DNA from: DATDEW01 sp046590205
Lineage (GTDB): Bacteria > Bacteroidota > Ignavibacteria > Palsa-1295
DNA: 64,000 bases
Reading direction: 5' to 3'
Assembly (NCBI GenBank): GCA_046590205.1
Contig: JBKJTT010000022.1
Coordinates: 1 to 64,000 of the forward strand
Shown: positions 7,878 to 16,440 of the stretch, in pieces
Numbering within the stretch: the first letter of the stretch is position 1
How the letters are laid out: each line of letters opens with the position of its first letter
Notes under the pieces: model-generated
Database searches by the model: none
Seen by the model: the letters and a program-made list of their open reading frames with translations, nothing else
What the model was told of the DNA's origin: nothing
Position numbers and translations under genes: made by a program

Positions 7878-8507
7878 CTACTCTTCCCCTATCAGTTTCT
7901 CACCAAGCATTTTGGTCATCCATGTGAGCACGCCTTTGCTGCCGCATGGGATGGAGTATGCTGTCAGCAATGTATTCATTGATCCAACTTCTTCCAACCG
8001 AGCACTCATTGCTGTGGTCGCATAGTAGTCGCCATGGCTATAGGAACTCCCGCCCGAAGCTGAAACTTTTACTCTCCCTAAGGTATCAGTTTCAGAACTG
8101 AATGTTGCAGGCTCACTCCCGCTGGCTGCAGCAACGTGATGATATTCGATTGAAGACAAAAGAACAGCATCAACACCAGCTCCTTGTGCAAGTTTTTGAA
8201 TGTCATTGTCTTCTATCCCATCATCTAAGTTGATACCCAACTCTTTCGCTTTGATGGTAATTGCGCTACGATCAATAACCGTGTATCCCGCTTTGAGAAA
8301 TATTTTTGAGAGTGCGTCGGAATCATTCGGAAGCGTTTTAATATTCGGGTTGCCGTTTGCCGAAACAGGCATCACGAGTACCTTCATGGGTTGACGAGTA
8401 TTAAAACTTTTGCTCGTTGTTAGTTCACATTGGGAACATGGAAAGCATCCGGAAAACATAATACTAATCAATGAGAGAAATAGTACTGGTCTAATCATAT
8501 ATTTCAT
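7878..8507 (-). CDS. CsgG/TolB-like lipoprotein, hypothetical
   Basis: 209 residues. A lipoprotein signal (MKYMIRPVLF, then FSGC lipobox at about residue 21) anchors it to a membrane. The mature domain starts with a strand (MKVLVMPVSA), followed by ALSKIFLKAGYTVIDRSAI and QGAGVDAVLLSSIEY. This is the alpha/beta arrangement of CsgG, DUF799 and TolB N-terminal domains, in which the IDR turn and the GVDAVL strand recur. A Gly/Ser-rich insert follows the last strand. CsgG proper is a curli secretion channel, but no curli genes are nearby, so only the fold is suggested. A TGTAAT-N6-ATTACA palindrome lies 7 nt upstream of the start. Confidence 0.6.
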   Translation of the reverse strand: MKYMIRPVLFLSLISIMFSGCFPCSQCELTTSKSFNTRQPMKVLVMPVSANGNPNIKTLPNDSDALSKIFLKAGYTVIDRSAITIKAKELGINLDDGIEDNDIQKLAQGAGVDAVLLSSIEYHHVAAASGSEPATFSSETDTLGRVKVSASGGSSYSHGDYYATTAMSARLEEVGSMNTLLTAYSIPCGSKGVLTWMTKMLGEKLIGEE

Positions 8508-8941
8508 TATAAATGTAATGACAGTATTACATACGCAACCACCATATCAAATGTTCGTTAATAATATTTAATGAGGAAGTATAGACTCATGTAATATGAA
8601 CCCGTTGAACTTGTTTAGCAAAAGCTTCCAAGATCGCAACCTATTTCGTATGCAAAGGATTATCCTTACGTATGTTCATAGGTGATTATAGAGGCACCAA
8701 AGTTATGGGAAATATGTTATATATATGTCAAGGATTACTCCCCAAGTGATAGAACTCAAACCTGTGGTATACCAGACGAGACTTATGTTGCATTCTTACT
8801 TTGGTCGGATTGAAAGCCTGGCCTACTATTTGCTGACCGCCAAAAGTATGTGTAAATTTACAGCACCAAGCGAGGGAAATCGTGTGTGTGTAATATTATA
8901 TCGTTGAGAAACAAGGACTTACGTACCCATGATTGGCACCT
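8508..8941. other. 434-bp intergenic region without recognised gene
   Basis: This AT-rich gap separates divergent genes. I see two palindromes that could bind regulators: tgtaat-N6-attaca at 8514-8531, next to the lipoprotein start, and aaggat-t-atcctt at 8655-8667. A 60-codon open frame (8725-8907) has no protein-like features and was not called. Promoters for both flanking genes must lie here, but no TAnnTTTG box was found by eye. Confidence 0.5.
8514..8531. promoter_or_regulatory. Operator-like palindrome TGTAAT-N6-ATTACA
   Basis: A perfect 6-bp dyad with a 6-nt spacer, 7 nt upstream of the lipoprotein gene start at 8507. The form suits a dimeric repressor site. Chance occurrence in AT-rich DNA is possible. 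Confidence 0.25.
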
Positions 8942-9577
8942 ATGACGAAGTGGTTCATTGATCGGTATTCGAGAGTTCTGGCGTCGGTATATCTCTATAA
9001 TGAGTATAGGGGATACACGGAGCTTGAGCGGCTTTTGGGTGCATTGCAGGAAAAATATCCTTCCGAGCATGAGTTTATCGCAGCGGTCGGGAAACACACC
9101 GAAGATGAACGAAAACATTACCTCATGTTTCGGCATTATTTTGAATCACGGGGCGAAATGCCGCTGGAGGTAGGAAGTTCGTCAGGATATATTGACCGCT
9201 TGGTGGGTATGATATTCGGTACGAATCTCGACGACCTGAATACCAAAGAGATGGTTGCCGACGATAACAAATTCTTTCGGCTCTGTAGGTTGATAATGAT
9301 AACGGAGTTTCGCGGCATGAAGCAGGTTGAGACCATTCTCAATTCCAGACTTATTCGTAGCAACGAGGAGCTTCAACGGATATTCAAAATCATCGAACGC
9401 GACGAGCCGTCACATTGGCGGCCCTATCAGAAATGGCTCCGAACTCATAACAGTGATGAAGTTACATTCCGCGAACGGACAACAGACTTCATCACTCATT
9501 ATACGCTTGTCATCATCAAGCTCCCAATTCTTTTCTGCAACCCCTTGGGTAAACGACGGAAGGAGTTTCCTGCATAA
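8942..9577 (+). CDS. Ferritin-like di-iron domain protein
   Basis: 211 residues from the ATG at 8942 (a TTG three codons upstream is in frame). Four long amphipathic helices carry paired acidic and His ligands: NEYRGYTELERL (helix 1), ExxH as DERKHY (helix 2), TEFRGMKQVE (helix 3) and ExxxH as RDEPSHW (helix 4). This is the carboxylate-bridged di-iron pattern of ferritin-like or rubrerythrin-like proteins. The tail near residues 185-200 is hydrophobic (YTLVIIKLPILF), so membrane association is possible. Activity may be oxidase, reductase or metal binding; no partner gene indicates which. The gene stands alone. Confidence 0.7.
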   Translation: MTKWFIDRYSRVLASVYLYNEYRGYTELERLLGALQEKYPSEHEFIAAVGKHTEDERKHYLMFRHYFESRGEMPLEVGSSSGYIDRLVGMIFGTNLDDLNTKEMVADDNKFFRLCRLIMITEFRGMKQVETILNSRLIRSNEELQRIFKIIERDEPSHWRPYQKWLRTHNSDEVTFRERTTDFITHYTLVIIKLPILFCNPLGKRRKEFPA

Positions 9578-9642
9578 AGAAATATATATATTAAAACCTG
9601 CTTCTGATTTTCGTATATTAACATCAATAATCATAAGCACCT

Positions 9643-10110
9643 ATGACACAAGCAATCAAAACACTACTATTCGATCGCGATACGTTCTTTTCAGGCGAAA
9701 ATTTCTGGCAGCCAAGTCTCTGTGAGCTAATCGAGCCACTATCATTTGAGCACGCACTGTGGAAGCCATCACCGGAACGACATTCAATATGGGAATTACT
9801 TCGGCATATTAACTTCTGGAAGGAGTATGTAATAGCTCTCGGACGTGATTCACAATTGCCCGATACAAAAAGCGGGGATTGGTCAACACCTCCTCAAGAT
9901 GCTTCAGAAGACAGTTGGAAGAAAGAAATTACCAGAGCAAAACAGCTCGATGAAGAACTAAGAGTAGTTATATCAGAAATGGGCGAGAAGATATTCGATA
10001 CCGAAGACAAAGCAGCAAACTACATCCGCCAAATATTATGTCATGACTCTTATCATACCGGTCAGATAGGATTGCTACGTGTGATGCAAGGAATAAGACA
10101 GAATCTCTGA
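9643..10110 (+). CDS. DinB-like metal-binding four-helix protein
   Basis: 155 residues. Three His at family positions support the DinB/YfiT fold: SIWELLRHINFWKEY (first ligand, about residue 54) and CHDSYHTGQIGLLR near the C-terminus (HxxxH form, about 135-139). Members bind a metal and include bacillithiol- or mycothiol-dependent transferases and DNA-damage-inducible proteins. Here only the fold is supported. Another DinB-like gene lies at 20197. Confidence 0.75.
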   Translation: MTQAIKTLLFDRDTFFSGENFWQPSLCELIEPLSFEHALWKPSPERHSIWELLRHINFWKEYVIALGRDSQLPDTKSGDWSTPPQDASEDSWKKEITRAKQLDEELRVVISEMGEKIFDTEDKAANYIRQILCHDSYHTGQIGLLRVMQGIRQNL

Positions 10111-10173
10111 TTGTAACTGCCGGCAACAAATTATCGTCACCTTTGTTGGGTATATTACTATATCACTTCAAGT

Positions 10174-11526
10174 ATGAGAAAAACTCTCCTGCTCCTATGC
10201 AGCATATCTATCATCGTTATTTTTTCAGCACATTGCTTTGCCCAGCAATATCTTTGGGATCAGTTACCGAACCCGCCGGCGAAATTCCGATACAACGATA
10301 TATTTTTCGTCAATCCTAAACTCGGCTGGACGGTTCATCCCTTCTCGCGAATAGATCCGGACCCGAAAGGTGTAGTATACAAAACGACAAACGGCGGTAT
10401 AACGTGGGTAGTACAGCTCGATAGCCTCAAAAATCATTTTCGTTCTGTAGCATTCTCTGATTCGCTTCACGGATGGGTTTTCTCCCTCGGTGTTACAACC
10501 TACGACCCACCCGATACCTACGACACAACACTTATTCTCGCAACAACTAATGGCGGCGAGACGTGGATAAAGAAGCAAGACAATATTACCGGACCACTTC
10601 CCAAAGGTATATGCGGAACATCTGTTGTTGATAGCATCACAGTCTATGCCTGCGGCAGATTTACCGGACCTTCATATGTCATTAAGACAACTGATCGCGG
10701 CACCTCATGGCATTCATTTGATATGTCAGCGAAGGCGGCAATGCTGATCGACTGCCACTTCTGGTCTCGTGATTCGGGGATTGTTGTTGGTGGTACAAGT
10801 TCAGTTCTTGATAGTTCTTCGGCTATCATACTCTTTACAAGTGATGGTGGTGTGACTTGGTCAGAACGCTTCCGCGGCGAACGCAAAGGCGAGTGGTTTT
10901 GGAAGATATCATTCCCTACCGATGATGTAGGATACATCAGCTTTGAAACTATGAATGCACCGACACATGGACTCAAGACAACAGATAAAGGCGTCACATG
11001 GCAAGACATGCCGATCTCAAGCGGACACTTACCGATACAAGGCATTGGCTTTGTCAATGAAAAGGTTGGCTGGGTTGGTGGATGGGATATGAAAGCACTT
11101 GAGACAAAAGACGGCGGCCTAACCTGGAATGAAACATCTATTACCAATAACATTAATCGATTTAGATTCTTCGGGGATACGCTCGGTTATGTAAGTGGTA
11201 ATCGAATTGCAAAGATGGAGCGCTTCGGACAGAGCGGAGTTAATGATATTGTTACGACCGACCTCCTCACAAACATCAACAACTTTCCGAACCCCTTCAC
11301 CGATGATACGGAAATTCGTTTTTCACTTACAAGACCAGAGCGCATCACTATCAAGATATACAATGCACTCGGCACGGAAGTAGCGACGGTCGCCAATGAG
11401 TATATGACGAACGGAAGTTACGGATATGATCTTGGAGAGAAGAGTAACTTACCAAGCGGAGTATATCATTACGTTATTCGCGCCGGAGCAACAATGCACC
11501 GACGCCAAATGATACGACTGCGATAA
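10174..11526 (+). CDS. Ycf48/BNR-type propeller with T9SS sorting domain
   Basis: 450 residues: Sec signal peptide (MRKTLLLLCSISI to CFAQ, about 1-24), several BNR or photosystem-II-stability (Ycf48-like) propeller repeats with the recurring T(T/D)-x-G-G-x-T-W motif (TTNGGITW, TTNGGETW, TSDGGVTW, TTDKGVTW, TKDGGLTW), and a C-terminal type A T9SS sorting domain of about 80 residues (NFPNPFTDDTEI, then YNALGTEV, then PSGVYHYVIRAG and a basic end). Proteins of this build are secreted by T9SS and attached to the surface or released; the propeller is thought to mediate binding. No secretion-machine gene is in the window. Confidence 0.85.
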   Translation: MRKTLLLLCSISIIVIFSAHCFAQQYLWDQLPNPPAKFRYNDIFFVNPKLGWTVHPFSRIDPDPKGVVYKTTNGGITWVVQLDSLKNHFRSVAFSDSLHGWVFSLGVTTYDPPDTYDTTLILATTNGGETWIKKQDNITGPLPKGICGTSVVDSITVYACGRFTGPSYVIKTTDRGTSWHSFDMSAKAAMLIDCHFWSRDSGIVVGGTSSVLDSSSAIILFTSDGGVTWSERFRGERKGEWFWKISFPTDDVGYISFETMNAPTHGLKTTDKGVTWQDMPISSGHLPIQGIGFVNEKVGWVGGWDMKALETKDGGLTWNETSITNNINRFRFFGDTLGYVSGNRIAKMERFGQSGVNDIVTTDLLTNINNFPNPFTDDTEIRFSLTRPERITIKIYNALGTEVATVANEYMTNGSYGYDLGEKSNLPSGVYHYVIRAGATMHRRQMIRLR

Positions 11527-11531
11527 TGCTC

Positions 11532-13223
11532 TTATTCCATCACTGCTTTGCTGCGGATGATGGCGGTGTTCGTACCGAGATAGAGCTTGCCGTCAGAGCG
11601 GAATGTCATCGCATTGACCTTATCACCGCCGGCAAGTCCGCCGATAGTGAACTTCGTCCATGACGAGCCATTATCCTTCGATGAGTAGAGCATCGTACCA
11701 TCGGAAGCATAGACTGTACCGATGGCATTGACTGCGATGGAGGTCATCATGATATTTTCGATACCGGTATTAGCATTCGAGAATGTTTTGCCGCTATCGA
11801 GCGAACGCCACGTTCCGGCACCCGAAGTACCTGTGCCTGAATAGTAAATAGAGTAGGAGTTAGAAACTGCTACGGATTTTATATCAGTCGCTCCGGATAT
11901 CGGAAGCGGGGTAATAGCAGGTGGGACAGTTGTAATAGTAGCAAGCATTGTATTTGTCCCTACGACGCCATTCCCACTGGGTAAGAATGCAATAGGACCT
12001 ACATTGGTAAGTCCGGGGATTGCTCCCCAATTAGCTCCGTCGTCACTTGATACATATACCATGCCACTTGTTGTACGAGCAGCAACACCTAGCTTTGCAT
12101 ATGCTATGTATGATGAAAGCTCACTATTTGTCCCAAACGAAGTCCATGAACCACCATTAGGACTTGTAAATATACCATAGCTGGCAGCAAGTAGATTATC
12201 GTTTTTATCTACTGCAAGTCCATAGATTGTGCTGATGCCGGGACCAATCCCTGACCAGTTTACCCCCCCACCGTAAAGTACTCCAAGACCCTGAGTAGAG
12301 ACATAATATGCACTATTTGCCGCAACTACTCCCGTAAGTGGTCTCGAAAATCCATATACTTGAACCCATGAATGACCTCCATCATTTGACTGGTGGAGTG
12401 CGCCGGATGGAACAGCTTGTGTTACTAAGATCTTTCCGTCTGCAGTGAAAACAACATCTGTGACATTAGATGGAAGTGTAGCACTTGTTACGGTTCTACC
12501 ACTATCGGTTGCTATTGCTCCGCTTGCACCATCAAAAAGCAGTATCTCGTCTGAGGGATTCACAACCATACTTTGTATATCAGACTTCGTATTCATCTTG
12601 GTATAGGTTCTACCGCTATCTAGCGAGCGGTGGAGTCCGTCACCGTTAGCAAAGAATACATGATCCGAGTCATTGAAGCAAAGCGAGATTCTATCTTCGG
12701 GAGAATTCTTCGGAGTTACACGTGCGGCCCATGTAACGCCGAAGTCTTCGGTACGTTGTGCTGTATATTTACCATCCTCACCTTTGATCGATGCCCATAC
12801 TTCAAACTTTTTGCCGACAAAGAAACGTATGCTCTTCAGGGAATTGTTTACTAATGTTGTCTTCCATGAGTCCCCATTATCTGTGGAGAGAAACAATGCG
12901 CGGCTTGGGCTGCCACAGACAATGTTACCATTCTGCAAGATAGCAACATCATCAATATTATAGCCCCACATATCAGTATTCCCAACTATCTCCCATGAGC
13001 TTGAAGAAAATTTATAGCGATATAATCCACCACCAGTTGCAAGAAGCAAATCACCGACTTTGTTCTTTACGATGCGATTGCCGAAGACGCTCGACGGAGC
13101 ACCGAAATTTTCAAACTCCGTCGTAGGGGTTCCGGGGTCAACGATCGGGTCATCCGAACATGACGAAAGGAAGAGCGAAAATAAGGCAAAAAAGACGGCT
13201 GATAGTGTACAATTTTTTTTCAT
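11532..13223 (-). CDS. BNR/Ycf48-like beta-propeller lipoprotein
   Basis: 563 residues. The lipoprotein signal MKKNCTLSAVFFALF ends in an LSSC lipobox at about residue 22. The rest is propeller repeats with S-x-D-x-G-x-x-W motifs (STDNGDSWK, QSNDGGHSW, SSDDGANW, SKDNGSSW) in at least six blades. It lacks a T9SS C-terminal signal, so it is likely held on the outer membrane by lipid rather than by sorting. It converges on the T9SS propeller gene at 10174-11526, 5 bp apart; the two are related in fold but use different export routes. A TATTTTTG box lies 27 nt upstream of the ATG. Confidence 0.8.
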   Translation of the reverse strand: MKKNCTLSAVFFALFSLFLSSCSDDPIVDPGTPTTEFENFGAPSSVFGNRIVKNKVGDLLLATGGGLYRYKFSSSSWEIVGNTDMWGYNIDDVAILQNGNIVCGSPSRALFLSTDNGDSWKTTLVNNSLKSIRFFVGKKFEVWASIKGEDGKYTAQRTEDFGVTWAARVTPKNSPEDRISLCFNDSDHVFFANGDGLHRSLDSGRTYTKMNTKSDIQSMVVNPSDEILLFDGASGAIATDSGRTVTSATLPSNVTDVVFTADGKILVTQAVPSGALHQSNDGGHSWVQVYGFSRPLTGVVAANSAYYVSTQGLGVLYGGGVNWSGIGPGISTIYGLAVDKNDNLLAASYGIFTSPNGGSWTSFGTNSELSSYIAYAKLGVAARTTSGMVYVSSDDGANWGAIPGLTNVGPIAFLPSGNGVVGTNTMLATITTVPPAITPLPISGATDIKSVAVSNSYSIYYSGTGTSGAGTWRSLDSGKTFSNANTGIENIMMTSIAVNAIGTVYASDGTMLYSSKDNGSSWTKFTIGGLAGGDKVNAMTFRSDGKLYLGTNTAIIRSKAVME

Positions 13224-13249
13224 AGTAGTATGGGATAATTATTCTTACA

Positions 13250-13257
13250 CAAAAATA
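13250..13257 (-). promoter_or_regulatory. TAnnTTTG -7 promoter box for the BNR lipoprotein gene
   Basis: TATTTTTG on the minus strand ends 27 nt before the ATG at 13223, matching the Bacteroidota -7 consensus and implying a leader of about 20 nt. No clear -33 TTTG was seen. Confidence 0.4.
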
Positions 13258-13308
13258 CACATATTTGGGTTACAATAGTTCTGATTTACTAATAACTGGC
13301 GAAAAACG

Positions 13309-14220
13309 ATGGAATTTGGCAAGGTTGACCCATCCCAATTAGATACGACAGACCACTCGCTACCACCGGACGCGGAGCGGACTGCTCGCATCCTGAAGGC
13401 AAATAAAACGAATGCGAAAACCAAGGTTCACTTCGGCTGCGCAAAGTGGGGACGCAAGGAATGGATAAATCTTATCTACCCGAAAGGCACGAAGGAGAAG
13501 GAGTTTCTTGCGCATTACGGAAAACATTTCGACTCGCTCGAACTCAACGCGTCATTCTATCGGATATTCCCTGATACAACAGTAGCTGGATGGGCAAAAA
13601 ACGTCGCTGATGATTTTCTATTCTGCCCAAAGTTCTATCAAGGAATCACACACTTGAAGCGTCTCAAGGTTGAAGAATCAAAAGAGTGGACCGATGCTTT
13701 TCTCCGTTCCATCTCGAACTTCGGTGATAAACTCGGACCTTGCTTCCTACAAATGCCCGAAAACTTCCTACCAAAGAATCATGAAGTGCTTGAGTCGTAC
13801 TTAAAGTCGCTCCCGAAAGAACTCGAAGTATTTGTCGAACTTCGTCATCCGAATTGGTACCTCGGCGATGAACGCAATCGGCTCTTCGATATGCTTGAGG
13901 AAAATAACCGTGGTCTGCTCATCACAGATACATCAGGCAGACGTGACATGGTACACATGGAGCTGACCGTACCGAAAGCATTTATCCGTTTTGTCGGCAA
14001 TAATATTCATTCAACCGATTATCCACGTATTGATGCATGGATAGAACGTATGGGGCAGTGGATGAAGGCAGGAATTCACGAGATATATTTCATGATGCAC
14101 CAGCATGATGAATCGAATACACCAATCATCAGTGAATACATGATAAAGAAGATGAATGCAGACCTTGGATTGAAGCTAACTGTCCCTAAACTAATCGATC
14201 AGCAAACCGTTCTGCTATAA
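13309..14220 (+). CDS. DUF72 (YecE-like) TIM-barrel protein
   Basis: 303 residues. The DUF72 signatures are visible in order: VHFGCAKWGRKEW (about 42-54), the FDSLELNASFYRIFP motif with the N-x-S-F-Y core (about 75-90), FLFCPKFYQGITH, LGPCFLQMPENF, FVELRHPNWY and FMMHQHDES near the end. The fold is a TIM barrel; E. coli YecE is the prototype and the biochemical role is unknown. The N-terminal about 40 residues are an extension beyond the usual start. Its last 35 bp overlap the convergent membrane gene. Confidence 0.85.
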   Translation: MEFGKVDPSQLDTTDHSLPPDAERTARILKANKTNAKTKVHFGCAKWGRKEWINLIYPKGTKEKEFLAHYGKHFDSLELNASFYRIFPDTTVAGWAKNVADDFLFCPKFYQGITHLKRLKVEESKEWTDAFLRSISNFGDKLGPCFLQMPENFLPKNHEVLESYLKSLPKELEVFVELRHPNWYLGDERNRLFDMLEENNRGLLITDTSGRRDMVHMELTVPKAFIRFVGNNIHSTDYPRIDAWIERMGQWMKAGIHEIYFMMHQHDESNTPIISEYMIKKMNADLGLKLTVPKLIDQQTVLL

Positions 14221-14698
14221 GGTTACGAAGCTCGTCGGGTTTTTGTGTGCCAATCAGGATTCGCATTCCGTCATTGAGCTCAAGCTGCAAACCTATATCA
14301 CCTTTTATATTATAGGCACGATTCTTTTTGCTGTTCGTCCAGCCGTAGCGAAGTCCCCATCCGCCGTATTCACCAAGAGGATCGTACTTCCTGACCTGTA
14401 TGGTCTTTATTTCAGAGTATGGAATCACTTTTGGCTTATTGATAAATGGCGGATACTTTAATCGTATCTCATCCTCTGTTATTTCGGTATCAAGATGCGA
14501 CCACATAAACATTGCAGCGATTGAACCGCATAGTCCCCAAATGATGATAAGTGCAAGCAGTGCATCCTCTTCTTTAGTGCTCGGGATGAATTGCATCACC
14601 GTCGTGATGATAGGCGCAGGCAGCATCAAGAGTACCCACCAACGGGAGAAATATTGTCGTTCCGAAAAAAGTAATCCGGGTCGTTGAAATTCTGTCAT
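14186..14698 (-). CDS. Two-helix membrane protein with PH-like cytoplasmic domain, hypothetical
   Basis: 170 residues. Two hydrophobic helices at about 21-38 and 47-66 are followed by a soluble about 100-residue domain of beta strands (ITEDEIRLKYPPF, KVIPYSEIKTIQVRKYDPL, LQLELNDGMRILIGT) and a C-terminal helix (PDELRNLIAERFA). This topology resembles bacterial PH (YcxB-like) proteins. Function unknown. The C-terminal 35 bp overlap the DUF72 gene tail to tail, so transcripts of the two genes would be antisense there. Confidence 0.65.
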   Translation of the reverse strand: MTEFQRPGLLFSERQYFSRWWVLLMLPAPIITTVMQFIPSTKEEDALLALIIIWGLCGSIAAMFMWSHLDTEITEDEIRLKYPPFINKPKVIPYSEIKTIQVRKYDPLGEYGGWGLRYGWTNSKKNRAYNIKGDIGLQLELNDGMRILIGTQKPDELRNLIAERFADRLV

Positions 14699-14746
14699 TG
14701 ATTGCTCTATTGTGATGTTACTTGGTGCAAAATTACGAACATATTC

Positions 14747-15301
14747 ATGTATTTCCCTATACTTGAGACAGAACGACTCCTCCTGCGCGAATGGGAGGAG
14801 AGCGACGCGGCGGACCTATTTGCATTATACAGCAACGAGAATGTTGTCCTCTATACGCCTATTACTGCATATACATCTCTTGAGCAAGCAGTTACGAAAG
14901 CCGCTAACTTCCGCGATTGGTTTCGAGTAAAACAAACAAGTATCACGTGGGCAGTTGTGTTGAAGGATACAGGAAAGATCATTGGTGAATGCAGTTTGCA
15001 CTCACTGAGTCCGGAGAATCAACGTGCCGAGGTTGGCTATGCCTATTCGCCGGAAGTGTGGGGAAAAGGGATCGCATCGGAATCGATTCAGAAGCTTGTT
15101 GATTTTGCATTTACAGATTTTTCCCTCTTCCCTATAAACCGACTCGAAGCAAATACCGACCCACGAAACATCGCATCTGCAAAACTACTAGAGAAACTTG
15201 GCTTCACAAAAGAAGGCCATCTTCGCCAGAGGAATATCGAGAAAGGTGAAGTTGTTGATAGCGTTATCTATGCAATGCTTCGGGGCGAATACAAAAAATA
15301 A
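14747..15301 (+). CDS. GNAT N-acetyltransferase (RimJ/RimL type)
   Basis: 184 residues from the ATG at 14747, which places the family N-terminus (LETERLLLREW) right after the start; an upstream TTG at 14702 would add an unlikely Cys-rich leader. Acetyl-CoA binding motif A is seen as EVGYAYSPEVWGKGIASES, with the Q/RxxGxG-type turn as VWGKGIA, and motif B as NTDPRNIASAKLLEKLGF. RimJ/RimL-type enzymes acetylate N-terminal residues or small amines; the substrate here is unknown. Confidence 0.85.
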   Translation: MYFPILETERLLLREWEESDAADLFALYSNENVVLYTPITAYTSLEQAVTKAANFRDWFRVKQTSITWAVVLKDTGKIIGECSLHSLSPENQRAEVGYAYSPEVWGKGIASESIQKLVDFAFTDFSLFPINRLEANTDPRNIASAKLLEKLGFTKEGHLRQRNIEKGEVVDSVIYAMLRGEYKK

Positions 15302-15325
15302 AGCGATCCCCTTTCGGAGACCGCT
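15294..15325 (-). terminator. Terminator of the yceI-like gene
   Basis: On the minus strand a 10-bp stem with two G-U pairs (arms at 15316-15325 and 15302-15311) closes a GAAA tetraloop and runs into TTATTTTT. It overlaps the last codons of the opposing GNAT gene. Confidence 0.65.
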
Positions 15326-15350
15326 CTTCAACACTACCTCTGGGAAATAA

Positions 15351-15878
15351 TTAGTTCTTTGAGGTAAGTTCTGCTGCGATGTCTATCTTGACTTCATCGC
15401 TTACTACTACACTGCCTGCTTCGGTCAGTCCGTGCCAAAGCAAACCGAAATCTTTGCGATTGAGCTTGCCATGAACCTCGAACCCTGCAGTCGGTACGCC
15501 TCCGAAACCTTCGGTGACACCGCCAAGCAATGCAATAAGCGAAATCTCTTTGGTCACACCGCGAATCGTCATGTCACCTTTTACTTCATACTCTTCACCA
15601 TTCTTTTTCGTGACTGATGTTGAGACGAAGGATAACTTCGGGAAGCTCGGAGCGTCGAAGAAATCAGGACTCTTTAAGTGAGCGTCGCGCTGCTCGTTGC
15701 GGGTATCGATGCTATCGATGTCAGCCTCGAAGCTGATCTTCCCATCGTGGAAATCAGTGGATGCTGTCTCGATGGTTGCGTCGAACTTCTTGAACTGACC
15801 GGTAACGGTTGATACCAGTAAATGCTTGATTTTGAACTTGATCTCGGAATGTACCGGATCGATCTTCCAGGTTGCCAT
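15351..15878 (-). CDS. YceI family lipid-binding protein, no signal peptide
   Basis: 175 residues. The YceI family beta-barrel is recognised from WKIDPVHSEIKFKIKH at the N-terminus, FHDGKISFEADIDSIDTRNEQRDAHLKS in the middle (the DxRNxxRDxHL signature) and DFGLLWHGL in the later part. Family members bind polyisoprenoid-type lipids inside a lipocalin-like barrel. This copy has no signal peptide and should be cytoplasmic, unlike the exported paralogue at 44916. An AGGAG site lies 8 nt upstream. The 19 nt ending at the ATG are identical to those of the paralogue. Confidence 0.9.
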   Translation of the reverse strand: MATWKIDPVHSEIKFKIKHLLVSTVTGQFKKFDATIETASTDFHDGKISFEADIDSIDTRNEQRDAHLKSPDFFDAPSFPKLSFVSTSVTKKNGEEYEVKGDMTIRGVTKEISLIALLGGVTEGFGGVPTAGFEVHGKLNRKDFGLLWHGLTEAGSVVVSDEVKIDIAAELTSKN

Positions 15879-15927
15879 ACGTTTCTCCTCTAAGAATTAC
15901 ACATTAAACATAAATTGCTTGTTGCAA

Positions 15928-15935
15928 CAAATATA
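15928..15935 (-). promoter_or_regulatory. TAnnTTTG -7 promoter box for the yceI-like gene
   Basis: TATATTTG on the minus strand, 50 nt upstream of the ATG at 15878. It fits the Bacteroidota -7 consensus exactly; no -33 box was found. Confidence 0.3.
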
Positions 15936-15967
15936 CGAATTGGATGGGATATGTTACAGTGACAGGC

Positions 15968-15992
15968 AAAAAAAATCGCCCGTGAGGGCGAT
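15968..15992 (-). terminator. Terminator of the DUF1801 gene
   Basis: Perfect 7-bp stem (atcgccc 15975-15981, gggcgat 15986-15992) with a 4-nt loop; the minus-strand transcript then reads into eight U. Confidence 0.8.
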
Positions 15993-16006
15993 TCTAATAA
16001 AATGAG

Positions 16007-16393
16007 CTATTTGAGCCGTTCTAAGACACCTTTTCTTTTGACGACGTTCTTATAATCCCATTCGATCTCGGTCGCTTTACGAAGCCAGCGTTTGATGTCC
16101 TTTACGTTCACTTCGTCTTGGGATGTATAAGTTACCGAAGCATCCTTGAATTTCCCCGTGCTCGGCTGAAGCTTCTCTTCCTCAAAACTTGCACCGCTCC
16201 AGAACATCAAACGAACACCACTCTTGAGTTTACTGTACCCCACAATAGGATTCTCATCCAAAAACCACACCGGATGCGCATGCCAAACCTTGCTCTCCGC
16301 CTTCGGGAGATATTTATTGATTTCCGCTTGCAACACGTTGCAGATCGCTTTGTCGCTGGGTGATTGTTTGTTGTGGTATTCTTTGATGGTCAT
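16007..16393 (-). CDS. DUF1801 (YdhG-like) protein
   Basis: 128 residues of the DUF1801/YdhG alpha-beta fold. The typical features are AICNVLQAEINKYLPKAESKVWHAHPVWFL near the N-terminus (the usual shape of these proteins), then GYSKLKSGVRLMFWSGASF, and a C-terminal W-L-R-K-A helix. Members are annotated as iron chaperones by similarity to frataxin-like proteins, but direct evidence is thin. The gene stands alone with its own terminator. Confidence 0.75.
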   Translation of the reverse strand: MTIKEYHNKQSPSDKAICNVLQAEINKYLPKAESKVWHAHPVWFLDENPIVGYSKLKSGVRLMFWSGASFEEEKLQPSTGKFKDASVTYTSQDEVNVKDIKRWLRKATEIEWDYKNVVKRKGVLERLK

Positions 16394-16440
16394 AAGACGT
16401 GTTAATTCTATTTGGCACTATATCCAATCTTGAATAATTA

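Noticed and set aside
8725..8907. 60-codon open frame in the large intergenic gap
   Set aside because: No ribosome site, no protein-like composition or domain, and AT-rich surroundings; likely chance.
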